Positions 1 to 6,670 of a stretch of DNA of 64,000 nucleotides are shown here, one piece after another. Numbering within the stretch: position 1 is the first letter of the stretch; each line of letters starts with the position of its first letter. Where the stretch lies: NCBI RefSeq assembly GCF_900060185.1, contig NZ_FIZY01000001.1:287239-351238 (forward strand), read 5' to 3'. The DNA is from Grimontia marina (GTDB lineage: Bacteria > Pseudomonadota > Gammaproteobacteria > Enterobacterales > Vibrionaceae). A program made the position numbers and the translations under genes. The notes beneath the pieces were generated by a model. That model saw only the letters and a program-made list of their open reading frames with translations, did not search any database and was not told the origin of the DNA.

Positions 1-906
1 CTTGCCCGTCAGTTCGACACTATGCTCGACCAGCTCAAACAGCAAAATGAGGCTATTCGACAGAATGCTTTGGAGCTGGAAGATAAGGTCAAAGAGCGCA
101 CTGCAAGCCTTCACGAAACCACCGAAGAACTCCGCCAGAACATCACCTTGTTAGAGCAAACCCGAAGCAAGCTGTTGCTAAATGAGAAGCTTGCTGCTCT
201 GGGTGAGCTGACAGCGGGGATTGCCCACGAAATCAATAATCCGACTGCGGTGATCCTTGGCAACATTGAGTTGATGGAATATGAGCTGGGCAAAAACGCG
301 ACGTTGGTGTCCGAAGAAATGAGTGCGGTCTTGGAGCAGATTGACCGTATTCGCAATATCACCCGGAGCTTGCTCCAATACAGCCGCCAGGGTGGGGTGC
401 AGGATGAAATCACCTGGCAGCACGTCAATCCGGTGATTGAAGAGAGTGTCACTTTAGTTCGTTCGGGAACCAAGAAGTCAGATGTGGAAGTCGTGACAGA
501 GCTCAATGCCAAGTGTTGTGTGGAGATCAACCGCCATCAGTTATTGCAGGTACTGGTGAATCTGCAGATGAATGGTGTTCATGCCATGAATGACAAAGGG
601 AAGCTGGTGGTGCGTTCCTCTGATTGGTTAGATGAGAGTGGCAATCCCATCGGAGCGACCATTTCTGTGCAGGACTTTGGTTGTGGCATTGCCAATGAAA
701 ACCTCACCAAAATCTTCGACCCGTTCTTCACCACGCGCCGCTCAGGAACTGGGCTTGGGCTTGCGGTAACCCACGGCATTGTCAGTGGTTTGGGCGGGGA
801 GATTAAGGTGGAATCCAAGCTTGGCGAAGGCACCACTTTCACGCTTTATCTGCGTGAGAAAATCCAGACTGATGATGAAATCACTTCGCTGCAGGTAATG
901 GAGTAA
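1..906 (+). CDS. Sensor histidine kinase, C-terminal part (5' end outside window)
   Basis: The reading frame is open from base 1 (LARQFDTM before the first ATG at 22), which looks like the end of a HAMP linker, so the sensory and membrane part lies outside the window. A coiled-coil stretch follows, then an H-box (GELTAGIAHEINNP) with the phosphorylatable histidine encoded at 226-228, an N-box (NLQMNGVHAM), and G boxes (DFGCGIA, then TGLGLAV). It should autophosphorylate and pass phosphate to a response regulator. No receiver domain is present, so the partner is separate, probably just upstream. The compact HisKA type fits kinases that pair with NtrC-family regulators, which matters because sigma-54-like promoters occur in the adjacent formate dehydrogenase cluster. 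The ligand is unknown. Confidence 0.9.
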   Translation, partial: LARQFDTMLDQLKQQNEAIRQNALELEDKVKERTASLHETTEELRQNITLLEQTRSKLLLNEKLAALGELTAGIAHEINNPTAVILGNIELMEYELGKNATLVSEEMSAVLEQIDRIRNITRSLLQYSRQGGVQDEITWQHVNPVIEESVTLVRSGTKKSDVEVVTELNAKCCVEINRHQLLQVLVNLQMNGVHAMNDKGKLVVRSSDWLDESGNPIGATISVQDFGCGIANENLTKIFDPFFTTRRSGTGLGLAVTHGIVSGLGGEIKVESKLGEGTTFTLYLREKIQTDDEITSLQVME

Positions 907-924
907 GGGTAAATATGTGGGCGC

Positions 925-1833
925 TTAGCCAGCCGCCCACATTTGCTTGCCAGCATGTTGAAGGTTGTAACCGCCGAACTGCTCACTTTGTTTGACGATC
1001 TCCTCGTCATCCAGATGTTGCATTAGTTGCTGAACCAAAGAGCGGAAATAGATGTTTTTGGGGATGACCAGTTCAAAGGCCTCATTGGCGATGGGATGAA
1101 AAGCGAGGCCAAATTCTCCCGCGGCACTTTGGCTACCAAACCCGATGTCTGCCGCTCCCCGGGCAATCGCAGACCCTAATTCCCGCTCATTCAGACACAC
1201 AGTGACCGTATTGAGCATGTCAGTGGTAATACCGTTTCTAAATAGCCATTCTTCCATCGCACGAGCACTGCCAGCACCGCCTTGACGACCAGCCCATCGC
1301 CATTCTTTTCCTGTGAAATGGTGCGGGTCGTTCAATTGCTCGGCGAGTTCAGGGCGAACAATCAGACCTTGTTGGCGCTCGAAAGCATGGAGTAACACCC
1401 AGTTTTTGTGTCCGGCATATTGTTGGATAAGTGCAGGGTGACGGAGCTTGGCTTCCTCGGCATTTCCCCAGTGAATCGCGCAGATATCGACATGACCTTT
1501 TTCCAGCATCGACAAACCCTGTTTGGTGCCTGTGGCGGTGTAGCCAACCAATGCCGTGCTTCCTAAAGCGTTCGCCATTTTGCTCACAATGTGTTGCAAC
1601 AAAGGGTCATCAGAGCCTGCAATCAAAAGCCTGTCGCTGAATACACCGTTGTGGCTGGACTCCAGCAGCCAACGGTCAAGCAAGCTTTTAGGAAACAGCC
1701 ACTTGCCAGTGACCTTGGTGGCCGGAAGCACACCATCATTAGCCAGGCTGTAGACTTTCTTTTCGTTCAGATCGAGATACTCTGCAACCTGACGGGCATT
1801 CATGAACTCCGGAAAATCACTCATTGGATTCAC
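925..1833 (-). CDS. Helix-turn-helix regulator with periplasmic-binding-like domain
   Basis: This is a 302-residue protein. The N-terminus (about residues 10-55; MNARQVAEYLDLNEKKVYSL) resembles the MerR/excisionase-type winged helix with a KWLFPKSLLDRWL wing. The rest resembles the substrate-binding fold seen in putative molybdate/tungstate-sensing regulators, so it is probably a one-component transcription factor that binds a small ligand. Its start overlaps the 3' end of fdhD by 17 bp, or by 8 bp if the second ATG (MSDF) is used, so the two are co-transcribed. Beside fdhD and a molybdoenzyme cluster, a role in sensing oxyanion or cofactor supply is plausible, but this is inference. Confidence 0.8.
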   Translation of the reverse strand: MNPMSDFPEFMNARQVAEYLDLNEKKVYSLANDGVLPATKVTGKWLFPKSLLDRWLLESSHNGVFSDRLLIAGSDDPLLQHIVSKMANALGSTALVGYTATGTKQGLSMLEKGHVDICAIHWGNAEEAKLRHPALIQQYAGHKNWVLLHAFERQQGLIVRPELAEQLNDPHHFTGKEWRWAGRQGGAGSARAMEEWLFRNGITTDMLNTVTVCLNERELGSAIARGAADIGFGSQSAAGEFGLAFHPIANEAFELVIPKNIYFRSLVQQLMQHLDDEEIVKQSEQFGGYNLQHAGKQMWAAG

Positions 1834-2647
1834 CTTTTACATCGAATTCGATGTTCTTGGCGCCATTGAACACCTGAAAACGGTGGCCTTTGGCGCGGGC
1901 AATCATGGTTATACCAAGCTGTTGGGCAAGGTCATAACCCATCTGGGTCACGCCCGAGCGTGATAGCAGCACGGGTATACCCATTTGCGCCACCTTAATC
2001 ACCATCTCTGACGTCAGGCGACCTGTGGTGTAGAAAATTTTGTCTTCGCCAGTTTCGCCTTTCAACCACATTTCGCCAGACAAGGTATCTACGGCATTGT
2101 GGCGACCAATGTCCTCAACGAAAGAGAGAATTTCTGTGCCTTTGCACACCGCACAACCATGCACTGCACCTGCTGCTTTATAAGTGTCGTTGTGATGAGT
2201 TAGCGCTTCCAGCAGGCCATACAGGGAAGACTGGGTAATGCGGTGTTCTGGTAGTTTCAGGTCTTCGAGCTTTTTCATCACGTTGCCAAACATGGTGCCC
2301 TGACCGCATCCCGACGTGACGGTTTTCTTGGAGAGCGTCTCGTCAATATCTTTATTTTGCTCTGCCGTGACCACAGCAGCGGATTGGGTTTCCCAGTCTA
2401 TGATCACTGAATCTAGCGCGTCAGCATCATTAATCAATTCTTGGTTTTTGAGGTAGCCCAATACCAGCATATCTGGGCGGGCACCCAATGTCATCAGGGT
2501 CACGATCTCCTTCCAATTCAGATAAACCGTCAGGGCGCGTTCACAGGCAATCTGCTTGGTCATTGGCTCGCCGTATTCGTCGAACACAGTGACATCAATC
2601 GTTTGAGGGATGTCGGTCTGGGTTTGGATAATTTTTGGTTGGGTCAT
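1817..2647 (-). CDS. fdhD: Formate dehydrogenase accessory sulfurtransferase FdhD
   Basis: FdhD passes sulfur from IscS to the molybdenum cofactor of formate dehydrogenase, which needs a sulfido ligand for activity. At 276 residues it has the usual length. Family signatures include SGCGQGTMFG near residues 112-121, a segment GAVHGCAVCKG near 160-170, and VEDIGRHNAVD. In E. coli FdhD the mobile loop reads CGVC with two cysteines; here the corresponding loop reads CGQG, with one cysteine (about C114). A CAVC pair occurs about 50 residues later. It is divergent from the formate dehydrogenase cluster, with a strong sigma-54-like promoter at 2716-2732. Confidence 0.93.
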   Translation of the reverse strand: MTQPKIIQTQTDIPQTIDVTVFDEYGEPMTKQIACERALTVYLNWKEIVTLMTLGARPDMLVLGYLKNQELINDADALDSVIIDWETQSAAVVTAEQNKDIDETLSKKTVTSGCGQGTMFGNVMKKLEDLKLPEHRITQSSLYGLLEALTHHNDTYKAAGAVHGCAVCKGTEILSFVEDIGRHNAVDTLSGEMWLKGETGEDKIFYTTGRLTSEMVIKVAQMGIPVLLSRSGVTQMGYDLAQQLGITMIARAKGHRFQVFNGAKNIEFDVKGESNE

Positions 2648-2715
2648 TTACCCGGCTTCCTTTTGGGTGTGTTAGAGACACAAAAACTGAATGTCATTGG
2701 GGCATCAGTAAAGGT

Positions 2716-2732
2716 AGCAATTCCCGTTCCAA
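2716..2732 (-). promoter_or_regulatory. Sigma-54-type promoter facing fdhD
   Basis: On the minus strand the sequence reads TTGGAACGGGAATTGCT. Compared with the sigma-54 consensus YTGGCACGRNNNTTGCW, 13 of 14 defined positions match, and GG and GC are separated by exactly 10 bases. Transcription would start near 2705, about 58 bp before the fdhD start. The matches are seen directly; use by RpoN is inferred. Confidence 0.72.
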
Positions 2733-2754
2733 TCACGCAGGGTCATCGGGGCTA

Positions 2755-2770
2755 TGGTATGTGTTTTGCT
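2755..2770 (+). promoter_or_regulatory. Sigma-54-type promoter facing the DUF3305 gene
   Basis: The sequence TGGTATGTGTTTTGCT has the -24 GG (2756-2757) and -12 GC (2768-2769) spaced by 10 bases, with the TTGCT box intact. It is weaker in the middle than the fdhD promoter. A start near 2781 would give a leader of about 65 bases before the GTG at 2846. Confidence 0.55.
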
Positions 2771-2845
2771 TTATGGGGTTAGAAAACCAGACTTCTCGGA
2801 ACCATCGGTAGTGATTTTGAAGCCTGGAACCACAAGGAGTGATGT

Positions 2846-3298
2846 GTGACGAAAACGATAAAAGACCCTCAATATTGGCTAATGCAATTTGACCTTGAAG
2901 CAATGGAAGTCGATGTGGGGCGCTGGAAAACCAAGCGTTGGTCTATTGTGAACCTAAACCTGCCTCATACTGAAGAAGAGTGTTCAGACACCCAGATTTC
3001 CCTTCCTTTGGAGCTGTTTAAAGACGAACGAACAGACTATCGATTTAATCTCAGCTCCCGCGACCCACACCTCTTTTTCATTTTTGAAGTCGAAGACGAT
3101 GAGGCTCTCAAACCGCTTCAGGTGACAGCCTCTCAAACTCACGCAGCAAGCTTTATGGACGGTGACTATCTGGTGCAGTCCATTTCGATGCCACTTGCGG
3201 TACAGGCATGGATGGAGGCTTTCATTGGTCGCCACGGAGAGCTTCTCGAAGTACGTAAGAAAAAGCGCAGAGGCGCGGGGAGGGCAAGTGGCAACTGA
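2846..3298 (+). CDS. DUF3305 family protein of the formate dehydrogenase cluster
   Basis: This 150-residue cytoplasmic-looking protein has no signal peptide or membrane segment. It matches the DUF3305 type found beside DUF3306 and respiratory formate dehydrogenase genes in many gammaproteobacteria. The GTG start at 2846 is chosen because AAGGAG lies at 2833-2838; the nearby ATG at 2842 is out of frame. The C-terminus is very basic (VRKKKRRGAGR). It overlaps the next gene by 11 bp, indicating translational coupling. Its biochemical role is not known; the conserved placement suggests help in assembling or maturing the enzyme. Confidence 0.85.
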   Translation: MTKTIKDPQYWLMQFDLEAMEVDVGRWKTKRWSIVNLNLPHTEEECSDTQISLPLELFKDERTDYRFNLSSRDPHLFFIFEVEDDEALKPLQVTASQTHAASFMDGDYLVQSISMPLAVQAWMEAFIGRHGELLEVRKKKRRGAGRASGN

Positions 3299-3869
3299 GT
3301 CTTTTTTAAATCGTTGGTCAAAGCGCAAGCAAGAGACACAAAGTGAAAACACTGATGAATTAACAGAAGAAAACCTTGCTCCAGAAACACCTGAAATGGA
3401 GGGAGACGAGCCATCCCTTCAAGACGATTCGTTGGAAGATGAAGCCCCTTCTATGGAAGACGTAGAGCAACTAAAGGCGGGCGATTCAGCCTCGGTATTC
3501 TTGGCGAAAGGCGTTGCGTCAGAAGTGAAAAAAGCCGCCCTGAGAAAGTTATTTCATAGTGAGGCTTACAATGTGTTGGATGGCATGAATGAATACGACC
3601 TTGATTATTCGAATACGCCAAACCTCGCGGCTGACGTTGCTGCTTCTCTAAGAAAATGGACCAAGGAAAAGCTTGAAGAGGCCACTCAGGATGAACAGGA
3701 AAATCTGCCAGAAACCTCAACTGATAAAACGGTTAATGAAGAGAGTCTCAACTCGCTGAAAGAAAGTGAGACAAAAAGTACCCATGAAGAATTAGGGGAC
3801 AATTTGTCCTATCCGCCGGGACAAAATGTCCCAAATGAAAGTGTGGATAAGAATTCGGACGGATCCTGA
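3288..3869 (+). CDS. DUF3306 family protein
   Basis: The start is placed at the GTG at 3288 (VATESFLNRWSKRKQ), preceded by a purine-rich GGGGAGGG. Family members typically begin with a similar ESFLxRWSxRK motif. The product is 193 residues, acidic and rich in Glu, Asp and Ser, with a central helical segment (residues about 65-130; LRKLFHSEAYNVLDGMNEYDL) and a low-complexity tail. It is probably soluble and partly disordered. It overlaps DUF3305. The last 75 bp also carry two tandem palindromes that look like activator sites for the downstream promoter. Function is unknown. Confidence 0.82.
   Translation: MATESFLNRWSKRKQETQSENTDELTEENLAPETPEMEGDEPSLQDDSLEDEAPSMEDVEQLKAGDSASVFLAKGVASEVKKAALRKLFHSEAYNVLDGMNEYDLDYSNTPNLAADVAASLRKWTKEKLEEATQDEQENLPETSTDKTVNEESLNSLKESETKSTHEELGDNLSYPPGQNVPNESVDKNSDGS
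3797..3832. promoter_or_regulatory. Two tandem GGGACA...TGTCCC-type palindromes (candidate activator sites)
   Basis: GGACAATTTGTCC (3797-3809) and GGGACAAAATGTCCC (3818-3832) are perfect inverted repeats of the same core, with centres at 3803 and 3825, 22 bp or two helical turns apart. They lie inside the end of the DUF3306 gene, about 103 and 125 bp upstream of the start expected from the sigma-54-type promoter at 3901. That is a typical place for sites of a bacterial enhancer-binding protein. Confidence 0.62.
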
Positions 3870-3900
3870 CTCCGTTTAGGTCATTTTTCTTCCTTCAATT

Positions 3901-3917
3901 CTGGTTCGTTACTTGCT
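3901..3917 (+). promoter_or_regulatory. Sigma-54-type promoter before the ferredoxin gene
   Basis: CTGGTTCGTTACTTGCT matches 11 of the 14 defined positions of the sigma-54 consensus, with GG (3903-3904) and GC (3915-3916) separated by 10 bases and an intact TTGCT. The predicted start is near 3928. The tandem palindromes upstream strengthen the call. Confidence 0.65.
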
Positions 3918-3977
3918 GCAACAGAAGAGTCTTACTTTAAGACGTAGCTAAGCCTCTGTTCAGTAAAGCTAAACGGC

Positions 3978-5765
3978 GTGATGCCAGCCTTGAAGAACTA
4001 TCGCATGAAACAGAGTAACGCCGTTTGCCGGCTAGGAACGCAGGTGTCTATGGCTACACAAACTACAGCAATCGAGCATATGTCGACGGAAAATAACATA
4101 ACAACACTCAATCAGTATCTTGAAAATCAAACCGATACCAATGGATTGGCTAGGCTGCATGCGCTTAGAAGCACAGTCACGTTAGGAAACTTAATCCCGC
4201 CCACGGTGAGTTTTGAAAGCCGTGGGCTTGCGCTCGTCGTGGGAAACGCCTCTTCACTTTCTTCATTCAGTCAATTAATCGCAGATGATACACGCGACCG
4301 CATCGTGCTGCTGTGCAATGAAGCGGGTGCCACGCTTTCAAACCCTGCTGAAGGCATGACATTGTTCTTTAGCAGTGAGGTTAAGATTGATGGCTTCCTC
4401 GGGTCTTTCCTAGTGACGCTCACCCATAATGGCGCTCTGCAGAATCTGGCGCAAATTGCTTTCGGGCGTGAGTATTTTGACCTTATTGTTGACCTAACTG
4501 AAAAAGGTATTCACGCAGCGCAACTGCCACCTTTGGGTTATCACGCTGTTGGGCGCGGCTTGGTAACGGCTGGCGATGCCTCGGAAGCGGTGATAGAAAC
4601 CGTTGGGACGTTCGACAAACCGAAATTCTTCCGTCTAGACAATGAGCGCTGCGCCCATGTTGCTCGTGGATTGGAGGGCTGCACCCGTTGCATCGATACC
4701 TGTCCGGCAGACGCGTTAAGTTCTATCGAGCAGACTATCACCATCAACCCTTACCTTTGCCAAGGTATGGGATCATGCGCGACCACGTGTCCAACAGAAG
4801 CCATCAGCTATGCATTGCCAGATCCGGAAAACACCCAGCACTTTGTGTTCGACCTGATTCAACGCTTCCGCCAGCAGGGGGGCGAAGTGCCAGCGATTCT
4901 TTTCTACGCGGAAGCGGATGAAGATACCCTGGTCGCAGCGATGTCGTCGCTGCCTAACAATACAATTCCAGTGCGATTGGAGGAGTTGGCCTCAGTGGGT
5001 TTAGACACTTGGCTGAATGCATTGGTTTACGGTGCTTCACAGGTAATTTTAGCGATGGCCCCAAATCTGCATGCCAAAACACGCCACGTGCTGGAACAAG
5101 AACTATTGGTTGCTTCTTCATTCCTCAACGACCTCAACATTGAGCAGGATCGCATTGCCTTAAAAGCGCTGGACACTTTTTCCTCGCTGACCCAATACAG
5201 CAACGCGCTGATGACGCATCCGGAAAAACTGACGGGTACCAAGCGTGAAAAACTGTGCCAAGCATTGGACTTACTGGCTGCGCAATCGGCTCAAACTCTC
5301 ACCACATCATTGGTTCCTCAAAATGCGCCATATGGCCGCGTCAACGTGAAAACTGACGAGTGTACCCTTTGTATGGGGTGTGTGGCCGTGTGTCCGACTG
5401 ATGCGCTCTTAGCAATAGGCTCCCATCCGGGAATGACATTCCGTGAGCAGGACTGTGTGCAATGTGGGCTGTGTGAAACAAGCTGTCCTGAATCTGTCAT
5501 CACGCTTGAACCCCGCTACAACTGGGACACCGAAACGCGTCAACAAAGAGAAACCTTACATGAAGAGGAAGCGGCGAAATGCACCAGTTGCGGTAAGCCA
5601 TTTGCGCCGGTTTCCATGGTGAACATGCTGATAGAAAAACTGCAAAACCACAGTCACTTTGAAGGTGACGCCATCAAACGTCTCTCGATGTGCGAAGACT
5701 GCCGGGTTCGCGACATTGTCGCTGAAACAATGATCAACAACCCAGAGAAACAGATGAAGGTTTAG
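3978..5765 (+). CDS. Multi-cluster 4Fe-4S ferredoxin-type protein
   Basis: The protein is up to 595 residues with four ferredoxin-type cysteine motifs: CTRCIDTCP, CQGMGSCATTCP, CTLCMGCVAVCP and CVQCGLCETSCP. A further CTSCGKPF and CEDC near the C-terminus may bind another metal. The N-terminal 200 residues are unlike ferredoxins. It has no signal peptide, so it should act in the cytoplasm, probably moving electrons or assisting assembly of formate dehydrogenase. The start is uncertain: ATGs at 3978, 4008, 4050 (MATQTTAIE) and 4080 are all in frame and none has a strong ribosome site; 4050 has AGGAACGCAGG upstream. It is followed at 9 bp by the TorD-like gene. Confidence 0.85.
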   Translation: MMPALKNYRMKQSNAVCRLGTQVSMATQTTAIEHMSTENNITTLNQYLENQTDTNGLARLHALRSTVTLGNLIPPTVSFESRGLALVVGNASSLSSFSQLIADDTRDRIVLLCNEAGATLSNPAEGMTLFFSSEVKIDGFLGSFLVTLTHNGALQNLAQIAFGREYFDLIVDLTEKGIHAAQLPPLGYHAVGRGLVTAGDASEAVIETVGTFDKPKFFRLDNERCAHVARGLEGCTRCIDTCPADALSSIEQTITINPYLCQGMGSCATTCPTEAISYALPDPENTQHFVFDLIQRFRQQGGEVPAILFYAEADEDTLVAAMSSLPNNTIPVRLEELASVGLDTWLNALVYGASQVILAMAPNLHAKTRHVLEQELLVASSFLNDLNIEQDRIALKALDTFSSLTQYSNALMTHPEKLTGTKREKLCQALDLLAAQSAQTLTTSLVPQNAPYGRVNVKTDECTLCMGCVAVCPTDALLAIGSHPGMTFREQDCVQCGLCETSCPESVITLEPRYNWDTETRQQRETLHEEEAAKCTSCGKPFAPVSMVNMLIEKLQNHSHFEGDAIKRLSMCEDCRVRDIVAETMINNPEKQMKV

Positions 5766-5774
5766 GAGGGACGA

Positions 5775-6386
5775 ATGGTAATGCAGGAAATCATCAACGT
5801 GGAAGATGTCACCCGTGAAGACAATGAAATTCGTCTCAACATTTATCACCTTCTGGCGCATCTGTTCAGACAGGCACCTGACCAGGATGTGCTGAACTGG
5901 CTGGCGACACTGGAAGTGGAAGGCGACGAAGATAATGGCATGGCTGCGGCCTGGTCTGTTCTCAAGCTGTCCGCAAGTAAAACCAAACCTATGCAGACGG
6001 CCGATGAGTATCAACAGTTGTTTATCGGTGTCGGGCGTGGAGAGGTGGTGCCATTCGGTTCCTGGTATCTCACCGGATCTTTGATGGAACTGCCCTTGGC
6101 ACACCTTCGTCAGGACTTACGCCGATTGGGGTTTGAGCGTCAGGAAGAAACCAAAGAGCCGGAAGATCATATCGCCGCATTGCTGGAAGTGATGGCGATG
6201 CTGGTGGATGAAGAGGATACAGAAAGCCAAAAGGCTTTTTTCAACCGTCATATTGCGCCGTGGTTTGAGCGATTGTGTGACGACGTGATTCGTGCGAATG
6301 CAGCAGTATTTTACTCCTCTGTTGCTGCACTCGCGAAACAGTTCCTAACGATAGAAAAAATAAGTTTTACCCAGCGTCCTTGGTAA
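5775..6386 (+). CDS. TorD/DmsD-family molybdoenzyme chaperone
   Basis: This 203-residue, all-helical, mostly acidic protein carries the TorD-type core (DEYQQLFIGVGRGEVVPFGSWYLTG, then LRRLGF and EPEDHIAALLEVM). Such chaperones bind the twin-arginine signal of a molybdoenzyme and hold it until cofactor insertion. The likely client is the formate dehydrogenase catalytic subunit encoded two genes downstream. AGGAGG at 5764-5769 serves the ATG at 5775; an ATG at 5781 is also possible. Confidence 0.9.
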   Translation: MVMQEIINVEDVTREDNEIRLNIYHLLAHLFRQAPDQDVLNWLATLEVEGDEDNGMAAAWSVLKLSASKTKPMQTADEYQQLFIGVGRGEVVPFGSWYLTGSLMELPLAHLRQDLRRLGFERQEETKEPEDHIAALLEVMAMLVDEEDTESQKAFFNRHIAPWFERLCDDVIRANAAVFYSSVAALAKQFLTIEKISFTQRPW

Positions 6387-6442
6387 TTCCGCCTGGCAGA
6401 AAGCGGACTGAAGCGCTGATAAAAAGTACAAGGAGCAATGTG

Positions 6443-6652
6443 ATGTCAGAAAACCAAAAAGAGACGGGCAAGCCAAATGAAGCGCGCCGCCAGTTCCTTA
6501 AGGGATTAGGTGTTGCCGCAGCAGCTGGAGCGGCCACCACAGTGGTTAGTGGTGCGGCTCAAGCGGAAGTGACAGTGGCTAAGCCGGAACAGGAAAACAC
6601 CTCGGGCTATCGCGAAACGCAACATGTTCGCGATTACTACGATTCCCTCTAA
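6443..6652 (+). CDS. Small twin-arginine-signal protein of the formate dehydrogenase region
   Basis: The start is set at the ATG at 6443 with AAGGAG nine bases upstream, giving 69 residues. A Tat motif (ARRQFLKGLG) is followed by a hydrophobic, alanine-rich stretch and AQAEV, a likely cleavage site. The mature part is only about 30 residues (ending YRETQHVRDYYDSL). It matches the short 'formate dehydrogenase region TAT target' proteins that precede the catalytic subunit in many operons. It may be exported as part of the complex; no function is established. The gap to the next gene is 18 bp. Confidence 0.87.
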   Translation: MSENQKETGKPNEARRQFLKGLGVAAAAGAATTVVSGAAQAEVTVAKPEQENTSGYRETQHVRDYYDSL

Positions 6653-6670
6653 CCTGGCTGATGGAGTGAG

